Shown here: piece after piece, positions 23,985 through 32,900 of the stretch | How the letters are laid out: every line of letters starts with the position of its first letter | How positions within the stretch are numbered: position 1 is the first letter of the stretch | NCBI RefSeq assembly: GCF_001187725.1 | Contig: NZ_LGIQ01000011.1 | Coordinates: 1 to 64,000, forward strand | Direction: 5' to 3' | Length of the DNA: 64,000 nucleotides | Source of the DNA: Brevibacillus reuszeri | Lineage (GTDB): Bacteria > Bacillota > Bacilli > Brevibacillales > Brevibacillaceae | Program-made: the position numbers and the translations under genes | The notes under the pieces: model-generated | What the model saw: only the letters and a program-made list of their open reading frames with translations | Database searches by the model: none | What the model was told of the DNA's origin: nothing

Positions 23985-25538
23985 TTATGCCGAAAGTACA
24001 CCTGCTGCCTTTACCCGAATCAAAATCGCATTCCCTGGCAAATAAGCAAGCGGAATGTCCTCCAAGTGAACAATCTCGATGGTATCAGGATTTGCTCCTG
24101 CCTCTGCGGCTTCCCGTACCGCTCCGTTCTTTGCGTCCTCCAGCGCCTCTTCGCGCGTCATTTCGTCGAGAGCATAAATCTTTTCCAGCTGACCGCTTAC
24201 CTGCCCCAATGCAGCGCCAATCGCATTGGCTGCACCAAAATGCTCGGGACGGATGACCTCTGATACGCCTTTCATTTGATCAGGAAGCAGTACGCTTCCT
24301 CCGCCTACGAGAATGACCGGTACAGGAGTCGGGCTCGTTTTCATCCGATCGATCGCATCCTCCACGTCAGCGACCAGCTTTTTATCGACTTGTTCACAGA
24401 ACGCATGATCGATTCCGTCCACTATTGCACCTGGCCACTGAAAACGCCCCATCATTACCGCTACATCTGTCGCTGTCATCGTGTCTCCACCGACAATCAA
24501 TGCCCTCTTGTGCAGCTGATAGCCGACACTGTCTGGTCCGAGCTTGATCGTATCGCCATCGCGCCGAACAATCGTACCACCGCCGATGGCAACAGAGAGA
24601 ATGTCGGGCATGCGGAAGTTGGTACGAATTCCGCCGATATCGACAGCGAGGGACGATTGACGCGGAAAGCCGTTCACCAGAACGCCGATATCTGTCGTCG
24701 TTCCGCCCACGTCCACCACCAGTCCGTCTTTGCGACCAGAGAGATGCGCTGCGCCTCGAATGGAGTTGGTAGGACCGCAGGCAATGGTCAAAATCGGATA
24801 ACGCATGGCGTAGTCCAGTGACATCAAGGTGCCATCATTTTGTCCAAAGTAAATCCCAGCATTTTCGATCCCGTTATTTCGCAATGCTTCTCTAAAGCCT
24901 TCTGCAACCATTTTGGCCGTTTGAATCAGTGCCGCATTGAGGATAGTCGCGTTTTCCCGTTCCAACAGCCCGATGCTGCCGATCTCATGGGAGACCGAGA
25001 TGGAGATCGACTCCCCCAGCTCCTCGCGAACAATTTCGGCGGTCCGCTTTTCCTGATCAGCGTTTGCAGGAGAGAAAACCCCTGAGATGGCGACTGTTTC
25101 GATGTTGCCCTTCATGCCCCGACAAATCTGGCGGATTTCCTCTTCATCGAGCGGAACAATAGTACGACCGTCATACTCATACCCGCCGGAGACGATATGC
25201 CAGTTTTCTCCCACAGCCGCTCTCAAATCCTCAGGCCAGCCCATCATCGGACGGACAGCGGTTGTTGCCGGTTTTCCCACACGGATCGTGCCGACGCGAT
25301 TCAGACGCTTTCTCTCCACGATTGCGTTGGTGCAATGTGTCGTGCCGAGCATTGCGTAACGGACTTCACGCGGGTTTACTCCGCTGTCCTGCACGACACG
25401 CCTGAGGGCTTCATAAATGCCAGAGCTGACATCCGCTGTCGTTGGCGATTTCACCTCGTATACCACTTTTAACTGTTCATCTAATAAGACTGCATCCGTA
25501 TTGGTGCCTCCCACGTCAATCCCGATCCGGTAGCTCAT
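23985..25538 (-). CDS. hydantoinase/oxoprolinase family protein (HyuA-type)
   Basis: A 517-aa protein of the ASKHA-fold hydantoinase A/5-oxoprolinase family. Two phosphate-binding motifs are visible: GIDVGGTNTDAVLLD at the N-terminus and LVVDVGGTTTDIGVL in the middle, with GGGSVLLPD near the C-terminus. The family couples ATP hydrolysis to opening of cyclic amides. At 517 aa this is the short, stand-alone type paired with a DUF917 protein, rather than the roughly 680-aa HyuA. The start overlaps the DUF917 stop by 4 nt. It is the last gene of the TetR-permease-DUF917-HyuA operon. Confidence 0.92.
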   Translation of the reverse strand: MSYRIGIDVGGTNTDAVLLDEQLKVVYEVKSPTTADVSSGIYEALRRVVQDSGVNPREVRYAMLGTTHCTNAIVERKRLNRVGTIRVGKPATTAVRPMMGWPEDLRAAVGENWHIVSGGYEYDGRTIVPLDEEEIRQICRGMKGNIETVAISGVFSPANADQEKRTAEIVREELGESISISVSHEIGSIGLLERENATILNAALIQTAKMVAEGFREALRNNGIENAGIYFGQNDGTLMSLDYAMRYPILTIACGPTNSIRGAAHLSGRKDGLVVDVGGTTTDIGVLVNGFPRQSSLAVDIGGIRTNFRMPDILSVAIGGGTIVRRDGDTIKLGPDSVGYQLHKRALIVGGDTMTATDVAVMMGRFQWPGAIVDGIDHAFCEQVDKKLVADVEDAIDRMKTSPTPVPVILVGGGSVLLPDQMKGVSEVIRPEHFGAANAIGAALGQVSGQLEKIYALDEMTREEALEDAKNGAVREAAEAGANPDTIEIVHLEDIPLAYLPGNAILIRVKAAGVLSA

Positions 25539-26632
25539 GCCTTCTCCCCTCTCCTTCTCACCAGCTGCTCAACAGGCACATATTCAAAATCGTACCCGAA
25601 ATAACGGGGCCCTACTGTCTCGATGCCTTTTTCCGTACGCCATTTCGGGTGGCACGGGAATGCAACAACTGAGACACGCGTACCGTATTTCAAGCCTTCT
25701 GTTGTAATTGGCATGCCCGTCTCCTTGTCCAGTACAGCGAGCAGGTCAGGCGTGGTTGCGAGCGGCTCACCATTTTCAAGAGCGACGAGATGCTCGTTCT
25801 GAAAGCCGAGGGTCATTCTGCGCTCCCGGTATTCATCGATTCCGTCAAAGGTCGCCTGCCCCTTCGTAAAGCCGCTTTCTGTGCGGCGGCTAATATCGAC
25901 AGTCTTACCAGTGAACAGTTCAAAACCGCCGAGCTTGTCCAAAAGCATCCGTACCGGACTCGTCTCCTGATTGCGTGCCGTGCGCAGCAATGCACCAATC
26001 TCCTGTGCCAGCGTGAGCGTACCCGGGATGGCGCTTTGCTTTACTTGCTTGCCCGAGAGCGGATAATCACACATGGAAGCCGAGCCGCCCATTTGAATCG
26101 TCACACTGCGGGCCAATCGCTCTGACATGACTCCATCTACCGGATACATAACGACGCCGTTGCCACGTTCGTCTGTCATGGAAGTTGGAGCCGCCGCATG
26201 CCCGTCCAGATAAAAGGTGACCATTTGCGCTTCTGGAAACGCTCTGCCCATCGCATCCGCGTCGACGACAGGAATTCCTTTTTCTGCCGCAACGACGAGC
26301 GGAATAATCGAGTTGACTCCCCCAACCTCAATCGGCATCGTAGCCGCTGCCTTTTTCCCTAGTGCCTGTTCAATCAGATTGAGTGCCTGGGTGACCATAC
26401 CTTCAGCGGGCACCTTTTCTACCATGACAGTCGGTGCGCCAATCATGCTGGAGGGCACAACCAGTGTATCGTCCTCCAGCTCATCCAGGGTCAACAGTGG
26501 AATCGGGCCGTACTTTTCGATCGCCTGCAATGCCATCATTTTGCCGATATACGGGTCTCCCCCTCCTCCTGTGCCGAGAACCGCAGCGCCTGCCGCAATG
26601 TCTTCAATCGCTTGTGCGTCAATGTATCTCAT
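25535..26632 (-). CDS. DUF917 domain-containing protein
   Basis: A 365-aa DUF917 protein, recognised from GAAVLGTGGGGDPYIGKMM (about residues 15-33), the PSSMIGAPTVMVEK stretch, and the C-terminal FPCHPKWRTEKGIETVGPRY then FGYD. These proteins accompany short hydantoinase/oxoprolinase subunits and are thought to form a complex with them. AAGGAAG lies 7 nt before the ATG. It overlaps hyuA by 4 nt and follows the NCS1 permease by 28 nt, so the three genes are co-transcribed. Confidence 0.92.
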   Translation of the reverse strand: MRYIDAQAIEDIAAGAAVLGTGGGGDPYIGKMMALQAIEKYGPIPLLTLDELEDDTLVVPSSMIGAPTVMVEKVPAEGMVTQALNLIEQALGKKAAATMPIEVGGVNSIIPLVVAAEKGIPVVDADAMGRAFPEAQMVTFYLDGHAAAPTSMTDERGNGVVMYPVDGVMSERLARSVTIQMGGSASMCDYPLSGKQVKQSAIPGTLTLAQEIGALLRTARNQETSPVRMLLDKLGGFELFTGKTVDISRRTESGFTKGQATFDGIDEYRERRMTLGFQNEHLVALENGEPLATTPDLLAVLDKETGMPITTEGLKYGTRVSVVAFPCHPKWRTEKGIETVGPRYFGYDFEYVPVEQLVRRRGEKA

Positions 26633-26660
26633 CGTATCTTCCTTTCTTCTTAGTTGTCAT

Positions 26661-27968
26661 TTACGCTGCCTGTTTAGCAGCTTCCCTTTTCCCCGAAACC
26701 TTGCCCAGCACGATTTGGAGGAGCACACCGCTCAAAAATCCATCGAGAGCGGGAACTGTCGTCAAATGAAACAAACCGAGACCATCTGGTGCTCCTGTCG
26801 TGCAGTAGGCAATAAAAGAGGCGAGGAGCCATGAGACCAGTGAACGGGCGATGAGCTGCCTGTGGCCTTTTTCAAAAGCAAAAGCCGCCCGGTTGACCAC
26901 ATAATACTCCGCGATGCATATCCCCCCAACCGGTGCAATCAGCATTGTGATGAACGACAGGAAGGTAATAAAACGGTCGTAGATGCCCAGATACGCCAGT
27001 CCAGTCGCAATCAAGCCAGCTACCACAGTGATCAGAGTTTTTGGGACCTTGCTAAATACGACAGAAAAACCTAGTGAGGATGAGTACAGATTACTGGTAT
27101 TGGTCGTCCATTGTGCCAGCGTAATCACGAGAATCGCCGGAATCCCCAAACCTAGACCGAGGAAAATCGTCGTCAAATCACTCGTTCCCATCGCTTTTGA
27201 CAAAATGATCGCCACAACGATCATGAAGCTGTTGCCAATAAAGAATCCAAAAAAGGAAGCGAGAACCGCATCCTTGCGCGTCCGTGCCCATCTGGAGACA
27301 TCCGGGGTAATGATGGTCCCGACGACAAAAATACCGATGACCAAAGACACCGCCATCCCAAAGGACATAGGCTCACCAGTCGCATTCATATGGGAAATTT
27401 CAGCGAGTGGATGCGCGTGCAGCGTTAAAAAAATCGAAATCCCGATCAGGAGGACCATCAGCGGAACCGCCCAGGAGCTGAGCTTTTCCAATGCCCGATA
27501 GCCATAAATCGCCGTAGACATCATCAGCAAGCCGCCAAGCACCGATAGTATCGACGTATCCAGCTTGATGCCGAGTACAGAGTCCAGAGCAGTCTGAACA
27601 TTCTGAGCAAAAAAGCCTGCTTGTACCCCGAACCAGCCTAATAGCGAAATACCGATGATCGCGGAGATGAGTCGCGCACCGTATTCACCAAAGGCAAAGC
27701 GGGTAATCATCGCAGTCGACAATCCAGTAGCTGCTCCGATGTACGCACAGATTGCCCCCATAATCCCGAGCAACAGCGAGCCGAGCATGACAGCCCCGAT
27801 GGCATCCCAAAAATTCATGCCCCCGCCAAGCTGCGCTCCCAGCAGCATGGAAGAAATATCAATCCCAATCGCAATCCAGACGAGACTGAGCGGAATCCAT
27901 CCCTTGCGCAAAGAGGACGGTACCGGTTCGCGTTCGTAGTCATTATTCTTGCTGTTCGCCTCTTCCAT
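26661..27968 (-). CDS. NCS1-type cytosine/purine permease (CodB-like)
   Basis: A 435-aa transporter with about 12 hydrophobic segments. The N-terminal cytosolic tail leads into RKGWIPLSLVWIAIGIDISS, and NCS1 hallmarks follow (GAICAYIGAATGLSTAMITR, ITPDVSRWARTRKD). NCS1 proteins import nucleobases or hydantoins. With DUF917 and hydantoinase A downstream, import of a cyclic amide such as a hydantoin is the simplest reading. It is the second gene of the operon, 98 nt after the TetR gene. Confidence 0.9.
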   Translation of the reverse strand: MEEANSKNNDYEREPVPSSLRKGWIPLSLVWIAIGIDISSMLLGAQLGGGMNFWDAIGAVMLGSLLLGIMGAICAYIGAATGLSTAMITRFAFGEYGARLISAIIGISLLGWFGVQAGFFAQNVQTALDSVLGIKLDTSILSVLGGLLMMSTAIYGYRALEKLSSWAVPLMVLLIGISIFLTLHAHPLAEISHMNATGEPMSFGMAVSLVIGIFVVGTIITPDVSRWARTRKDAVLASFFGFFIGNSFMIVVAIILSKAMGTSDLTTIFLGLGLGIPAILVITLAQWTTNTSNLYSSSLGFSVVFSKVPKTLITVVAGLIATGLAYLGIYDRFITFLSFITMLIAPVGGICIAEYYVVNRAAFAFEKGHRQLIARSLVSWLLASFIAYCTTGAPDGLGLFHLTTVPALDGFLSGVLLQIVLGKVSGKREAAKQAA

Positions 27969-28066
27969 GCCAATAACCCCCCGAGTTGTATCTGTCTTTT
28001 TTTACGTTACGTATCTACAGAGTCGTCAAGTCGTACTCTCCGCGTGTTCAGTCCCGAAGCGAGAGG

Positions 28067-28651
28067 CTATGCTCCAGCTATCCCGCTCCAGAACAGCTTC
28101 CAAATATTTCGCAGCTTTTGTTCGTATTTCTTCTCGTCATAGTAGAACATTTGCAAAAACAGCCCGTCCATCAGGCACAAAAATCCATCGAGCAAGTCTT
28201 CAATCGGACGGTTTTCGATGACGCCTTCTTCGATGCCCTCCTGTAGCAACGAAAGAATCTCACGGGTCAGCATTCCTTCTGTTTCCCCGAAGCGCTCCTT
28301 CAGCTTGTCCTCAAGTGGAGCGGGCGGAAACATCATAGCACGCTTGTAAAAAACAGTCTCCTCTTCATGACTCACATGGTAGGTGAAGGCTCCACGCAAT
28401 ATTTGATACAGCCTTTGCTCGACTGTACCGCTTTTCGCTTCCTCAACGGCCGCTTTGACTGAGATGTAGTGATTCTTCAAAACGTCCTCGAAAATGGAAA
28501 GAAACAGCTCTTCTTTACTGCCAAAGAAGGCGTACACCGCCGGGGTCGTAACCCCTACTTCCTTGGTGATGGCTGACAATGGAGTCCCCTCATACCCGCC
28601 TTTTGCAAAGTGGGTCAGAGCGACTGCCTTGATTTTATCTCTCGTAGTCAT
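28067..28651 (-). CDS. TetR family transcriptional regulator
   Basis: A 194-aa regulator: N-terminal TetR helix-turn-helix (ALTHFAKGGYEGTPLSAITKE then VGVTTPAVYAFFGSKEELF, about residues 10-50) and a helical C-terminal ligand domain with a FxxGLFLQMF-type helix. The ATG at 28651 follows AAGGGGG 5 nt upstream; a start 15 nt earlier has no site. It heads the permease-DUF917-hydantoinase operon, and a 7-8-7 palindrome overlaps its own promoter start point, so autorepression relieved by the substrate is likely. Confidence 0.92.
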   Translation of the reverse strand: MTTRDKIKAVALTHFAKGGYEGTPLSAITKEVGVTTPAVYAFFGSKEELFLSIFEDVLKNHYISVKAAVEEAKSGTVEQRLYQILRGAFTYHVSHEEETVFYKRAMMFPPAPLEDKLKERFGETEGMLTREILSLLQEGIEEGVIENRPIEDLLDGFLCLMDGLFLQMFYYDEKKYEQKLRNIWKLFWSGIAGA

Positions 28652-28683
28652 GGATACCCCCTTCATTCTTCACCCATTCATTT

Positions 28684-28737
28684 ACTTAATGAGCGTTAAT
28701 TAAGTGAAATTCTATAGCGAATTAACTGACAAGTCAA
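28684..28737 (-). promoter_or_regulatory. sigma-A promoter with overlapping TetR operator
   Basis: On the minus strand TTGACT (28732-28737) and TAGAAT (28709-28714) are 17 bp apart. Directly downstream, spanning the expected start point, is the palindrome ACTTAAT-N8-ATTAAGT (28684-28705), 33 nt from the TetR start codon. The layout fits an autoregulated repressor. Confidence 0.7.
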
Positions 28738-28756
28738 TCCTTTTTGAATTCGCCCA

Positions 28757-28799
28757 CGAAAAAGACCTCCTCATCGAGCTCGTCGATAAAGGAGGTCAT
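28757..28799 (-). terminator. terminator after the GarR-type dehydrogenase gene
   Basis: On the minus strand GACCTCC with ATCGA pairs with TCGAT and GGAGGTC, followed by TTTTTC, 12 nt beyond the stop. Confidence 0.88.
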
Positions 28800-28811
28800 C
28801 ATCTTTCTTGC

Positions 28812-29705
28812 TTATTTTTCCAATTTTCCCTCGAACCATTTGATCAACGCTTGTGTTCCACTGTCCTGCTCGCCTTTGGCTGCGAGCTCCTCATACAGCG
28901 ATTTGGACAGCTCAAGACCCGGTGTGAGCAAGCCCATTTCTTTGGCCGCCTCCAGGGCAACTCCCATATCCTTGATAAAATGCTTGATGTAAAAGCCCGG
29001 CTCGTAATTGCCTGCGATCATGCGCGGAGCCAGATTGGACAAGGACCAGCTGCCTGCTGCCCCTGCTTCAATGCTCGTCAGAACTCGAGTTGGATCAAGA
29101 CCTGCTTTTTTCGCGTAGGCGATGGCTTCACACACACCGATCATATTGGTCGCGATACAGATTTGGTTACACATTTTTGTGTGCTGTCCCGCTCCAGGCC
29201 CACCTTGGAGAACAACGTTTTTGCCCATAATTTGCAGCAGTGGCTCTACACGGTCAAACGCTTCCTGATCGCCACCTACCATGATCGTTAGCCGCGCCTC
29301 GCGTGCCCCTACATCCCCGCCAGATACAGGCGCATCGAGCGAATACAGGGAGCGCTTTTTGGCTTCCTCATATATCTTTTTGGCAAGAGACGGTTTGGAT
29401 GTCGTCATATCCAGCAAGAAAGTACCTGGCTTCGCATGGGAAACGATTCCTTCTGCTCCTAGGTACACCTCTTCTACGTCACTTGGATAGCCAACCATCG
29501 TAATAATGACATCGGCTGAGGCTGCCAGCTCAGAAATCCGTTCCTTCCACATAGCTCCACGTACCAGCAGTTCTTCCGCTTTTTCCTTGGTACGCGTATA
29601 TACCTGCACTTGGTAGCCGGCATTCAGGAAATGAGACGCCATGCTTTTTCCCATCACACCTGTCCCAACGAAACCGATTACTGTATTTTCTGCATGTAAT
29701 GACAA
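28812..29705 (-). CDS. NAD(P)-dependent beta-hydroxyacid dehydrogenase (GarR/HIBADH family)
   Basis: A 297-aa two-domain dehydrogenase: Rossmann motif GFVGTGVMGKSMA near the N-terminus, substrate-binding SLDAPVSGGDVGA (about 120-132), the catalytic Lys region GAGQHTKMCNQI, and a helical C-terminal dimerisation domain. It oxidises or reduces a short beta-hydroxyacid (tartronate semialdehyde or 3-hydroxyisobutyrate type). The TTG at 29705 has GGAG 8 nt upstream and is preferred over a GTG at 29714. It lies 103 nt downstream of the sigma-54 activator gene in the same direction. Confidence 0.9.
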   Translation of the reverse strand: MSLHAENTVIGFVGTGVMGKSMASHFLNAGYQVQVYTRTKEKAEELLVRGAMWKERISELAASADVIITMVGYPSDVEEVYLGAEGIVSHAKPGTFLLDMTTSKPSLAKKIYEEAKKRSLYSLDAPVSGGDVGAREARLTIMVGGDQEAFDRVEPLLQIMGKNVVLQGGPGAGQHTKMCNQICIATNMIGVCEAIAYAKKAGLDPTRVLTSIEAGAAGSWSLSNLAPRMIAGNYEPGFYIKHFIKDMGVALEAAKEMGLLTPGLELSKSLYEELAAKGEQDSGTQALIKWFEGKLEK

Positions 29706-29808
29706 GAATACCACTCCAATCGTTCTTCTCTATTCATCCCTCATACACTTCTCTTTCGTGTAGCTGAAATCCTCCACTCTTATTCATGCATCATTAGGAA
29801 TGTTTGGG

Positions 29809-31491
29809 TTATTTGATTCTGCTAAGCTTTCGACTGATCGTCGATTGATCCACTTGCAGAGCTTCTGCTATTCTCGTCGTCGTTTTGTATTTATCTCGGG
29901 CCATCTTCAGCAATTGCTTTTCCAGAATGGCAATCGCTTCTTTTAATGGAAGGATTTCATTCACACTCAGCCTGGCGTGAGCATGCGGGATGGGGTGCAC
30001 CATTTCTGGCAAATGAGCGACCTCGATCACCTCCTGATCTGTAATTACAATTAACCGCTCCACTATATTTTGCAGCTCCCGAACATTTCCCGGCCACTTG
30101 TATGCCTGCAAGCATTCCAACGCTTCCTGTGAAAAGGTTTTTGTTTTTTTATACTTGCTGTTGAACTTGTCTTTGAAAAATAACAGCAAGGGCAAAATAT
30201 CATCCTTGCGCTCTCGCAGCGGCGGGATATTGACTGGCACGACATTCAGGCGATAGTACAAATCCTCGCGGAAGCGTCCCAGTCTCGTCTCTTCCTGGAG
30301 ATTTCGATTGGTCGCCGCAATGATCCGTACATCAATCTTGATCGGCTTGGTTCCGCCAATACGGACCAACTCATGCTCCTGCAGCACTCGCAACAGCTTT
30401 GCCTGCAGGCTCAAGGGCAGCTCCCCGATTTCATCGAGAACGAGCGTCCCTTCATTTGCCAGTTCAAAAAGCCCTGGCTTGCCCTCTTTGGTCGCTCCCG
30501 TAAACGCTCCCTTTTCATATCCAAACAGCTCCGACTCTAGCAAATGCTCCGGAATGGCCGAGCAGTTGATTTTGATGAACGGCTTTTCCTTACGCTGGCT
30601 GTTATTGTGAATATACGAGGCAACTACCTCTTTACCGACACCAGATTCTCCTAAAATCAGGACCGTAGAATCGACTTCTGCCAGCTTGCCTGCGAGAATG
30701 ACCACTTGCCTGATCTGCTCGCTCTTGGTAATAAATTCTCCATCCTGCTCTGTCAGCTCACTCCATTTGCGCAGCTCCTGTCGGTAGCCCTCCAAGAGAC
30801 CGCGCGCGTTTTCCAGCTCTTCCTGTAGCCTTTTTTCCTCCGTAATATCACGGCTGAAATTGATGACGCGCACGATGTTTCCATGCTCGTCCTTCACTGG
30901 AGTTCCGATCACCATTAATCTGCCGCCCATCCGGGTGGATTGAATGACCTGCACTTTTTCATTTCGCTCCAGTACGAGTCTTGTAATGGACGGCTGAAAC
31001 ACACCAGATTGCTCCAAATCATAGATGCTTTTGCCGACCAAATCCTCGGGACTGTAGCCGTATAAGCGCTCGGAGGATCGGCTTACCCGTTGCGTCATTC
31101 CTTTTCCATCCGAGATGTAGAACATGTCGTAGCTCGTATTGAAAACAGCCTCCAGCTCCAGGGAATAGTTAGCCTGCCTTTCTTTGTAGACGCGAAAAAA
31201 ATGGCGGTAAAGCTCTGACGTTTTGACCCATCCGAGTACCACTCCTTGCTGATTTACCATTGCCCACTGCTCGTATTGATCCCACTCTGCATCTCGTGTC
31301 TCGATTTCTTCTGTGGTACATATACCGATCGTCTGAAGCTCTTCTGGACATTCTCGCAATACGACGCCTGTGATAGTCTGGCCTTTGTCCATGATGAAAA
31401 GCGCATCGGTGTTCATCTGGCGAGCCATGTCCTGCCAATCAGACTGGAAACAGAAGGCAAAAGAATCATCCAAGAAGTCCACTGATGTCAT
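29809..31491 (-). CDS. sigma-54-dependent transcriptional activator (CBS-like, PAS, AAA+, HTH)
   Basis: A 560-aa enhancer-binding protein. The first 110 residues contain two short alpha/beta units resembling a degenerate CBS pair (ALFIMDKGQTITGVV and AMVNQQGVVLGWVKTSEL). A PAS domain follows (about 112-230), then a coiled linker and an AAA+ domain with Walker A GESGVGKEVVA, the sigma-54 contact loop GAFTGA, and Walker B TLVLDEIGEL. The C-terminal Fis-like helix-turn-helix reads RIAEALQVDQSTISRKL. The start at 31491 has GAGGGTGG upstream. It presumably activates the nearby sigma-54-type promoter of the MFS/deacylase genes. Confidence 0.93.
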   Translation of the reverse strand: MTSVDFLDDSFAFCFQSDWQDMARQMNTDALFIMDKGQTITGVVLRECPEELQTIGICTTEEIETRDAEWDQYEQWAMVNQQGVVLGWVKTSELYRHFFRVYKERQANYSLELEAVFNTSYDMFYISDGKGMTQRVSRSSERLYGYSPEDLVGKSIYDLEQSGVFQPSITRLVLERNEKVQVIQSTRMGGRLMVIGTPVKDEHGNIVRVINFSRDITEEKRLQEELENARGLLEGYRQELRKWSELTEQDGEFITKSEQIRQVVILAGKLAEVDSTVLILGESGVGKEVVASYIHNNSQRKEKPFIKINCSAIPEHLLESELFGYEKGAFTGATKEGKPGLFELANEGTLVLDEIGELPLSLQAKLLRVLQEHELVRIGGTKPIKIDVRIIAATNRNLQEETRLGRFREDLYYRLNVVPVNIPPLRERKDDILPLLLFFKDKFNSKYKKTKTFSQEALECLQAYKWPGNVRELQNIVERLIVITDQEVIEVAHLPEMVHPIPHAHARLSVNEILPLKEAIAILEKQLLKMARDKYKTTTRIAEALQVDQSTISRKLSRIK

Positions 31492-31532
31492 AGGTTCCAC
31501 CCTCTCCATGTCTGTACGTTGAAAATCCCCCC

Positions 31533-31560
31533 ATAACGTCGTGCTGGCTGTTACGGGAGG
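31533..31560 (-). other. leader hairpin upstream of the sigma-54 activator gene
   Basis: CCCGTAAC pairs with GTTATGGG (one G-U) between the promoter at 31600-31628 and the start codon, followed by GGATTTTC. It could be a partial terminator for the deacylase transcript or an attenuator. Confidence 0.4.
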
Positions 31561-31599
31561 AGCTTTATTTTCGCAAAAGAGTGCTAGCGTATTTGTCCC

Positions 31600-31628
31600 A
31601 TTATAGAGGGAATGTTTATTTTTTTCAA
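31600..31628 (-). promoter_or_regulatory. sigma-A promoter of the sigma-54 activator gene
   Basis: On the minus strand TTGAAA (31623-31628) and a perfect TATAAT (31600-31605) with a 17-bp spacer. It gives the activator a constitutive transcript with a leader of about 100 nt. Confidence 0.75.
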
Positions 31629-31646
31629 TTTTCTTTCTGTTTCCGT

Positions 31647-32861
31647 CTATTCATCCACCATCCCTAAATAGGCAACGGCTAGAGTGAGATAAAACCGAAT
31701 TGAATCCAGATAACGATCAATTTCGATCCATTCATCCGGCTGATGGGCCAAAGTCGGTTCTCCCGGCCCGCAGATGAGAATCGGCACCTGGAGATGAGGC
31801 CCGTAAATCGAGCCATCCGTATAGTAGTTCACGCCGCTTACGGTCACTTCTGTTCCCCACAGATGCTTGATCGTTTCCTGGGATAGGGCTATGAAAGGAT
31901 GCTCAGCAGCCGTCGTCACCGCTGGCAAATCATTGGTCACCCGAATTTCGCAGCATGCGCCAAGTGGCTGACATACACTTGCAAGCAGCTCGTTCAATTC
32001 ATCGATGATCGCTGCATGGACTTGTCCTGGTACCGTACGAATATCGAGCATGAGTGTGCATTGGTCCGGCACGACATTCGTTTTGACGCCACCCTGGATA
32101 ACCCCGACATTCATCGTCGGACCTCCCAGCAAGGAATGCTCCTCATAAGTAAAGCTATACGACTCCAGCTCATGAATGTAACGAGCCATCGCTGTAATCG
32201 CATTGATGCCCTGATCAGGCATCGAGCCGTGGGCGGTTTTACCGTAGGTGACGATTTCCAGCCAAAGCGCTCCCTTGTGCGCGATGAAGGGACGATTGGC
32301 ACTTGGCTCGGAGATGACCATTGCGGTTGCATCGTCAATCTGTCTTTTCGTAGCGACCGCTTTTGCCCCCAAACAATCCACTTCTTCCCCCAGGGTTCCG
32401 GCAAAACGAAGCGTTCCCTGCAGCTTGATTCCTGCACGATGCAAATACTCCATGGCGAGAACCATCGCCGCTACGCCGCCCTTCATATCGGTCGTTCCTC
32501 TGCCGTACAGCTTGTTCCCTACGCGCTCCCCGCCGAAAGGATCATGCTGCCACGGAATATTGCCTGTCGGGACTGTATCCAGGTGTCCGCTAAAGACGAG
32601 TATACGCTGCTCTTCATTGGACGCAGCCGTACCTTTCAGCTTGGCCAAAACATTGCTGCGCCCTGGCTCCACCTCATCCACCTCAGCCCGAATTCCCGCC
32701 TGAGCCAGATGGCTTTGGATAGCCTCAGCCACTGCCGTCTCGGCTCCAGGAGGATTGACGCTATTGATCGCAATTAATTCTCGCAAAAACGCGATCGCTT
32801 CTTGTTCGTTAATCATTTCGATTGCCTTTTGGACTCTCGGGTTTGTCATGACAGCTTTCAC
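31647..32861 (-). CDS. M20 family deacylase/peptidase (ArgE/DapE type)
   Basis: A 404-aa zinc-dependent amidohydrolase. Metal-binding motifs in order: SGHLDTVP, GRGTTDMKGG, the catalytic/metal pair GTLGEEVD, then the dimerisation domain with GKTAHGSMPDQG, and a final metal-binding His in CGPGEPTLAHQPDEW. It cleaves an N-acyl amino acid or related amide; specificity is unknown. The GTG start has a GGATGATC-type site; an in-frame ATG four codons later is weaker. It lies 39 nt after the MFS gene, forming a transporter/deacylase operon under the sigma-54-type promoter. Confidence 0.92.
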   Translation of the reverse strand: MKAVMTNPRVQKAIEMINEQEAIAFLRELIAINSVNPPGAETAVAEAIQSHLAQAGIRAEVDEVEPGRSNVLAKLKGTAASNEEQRILVFSGHLDTVPTGNIPWQHDPFGGERVGNKLYGRGTTDMKGGVAAMVLAMEYLHRAGIKLQGTLRFAGTLGEEVDCLGAKAVATKRQIDDATAMVISEPSANRPFIAHKGALWLEIVTYGKTAHGSMPDQGINAITAMARYIHELESYSFTYEEHSLLGGPTMNVGVIQGGVKTNVVPDQCTLMLDIRTVPGQVHAAIIDELNELLASVCQPLGACCEIRVTNDLPAVTTAAEHPFIALSQETIKHLWGTEVTVSGVNYYTDGSIYGPHLQVPILICGPGEPTLAHQPDEWIEIDRYLDSIRFYLTLAVAYLGMVDE

Positions 32862-32900
32862 GGATCATCCACTCTCGCTTTCTGTTTGCAATATTCTTTG

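Noticed and set aside
31899-32777. 292-aa plus-strand ORF inside the M20 deacylase gene
   Set aside because: Antisense to a gene with complete metal-binding motifs; Cys/His/Arg-rich shadow text.
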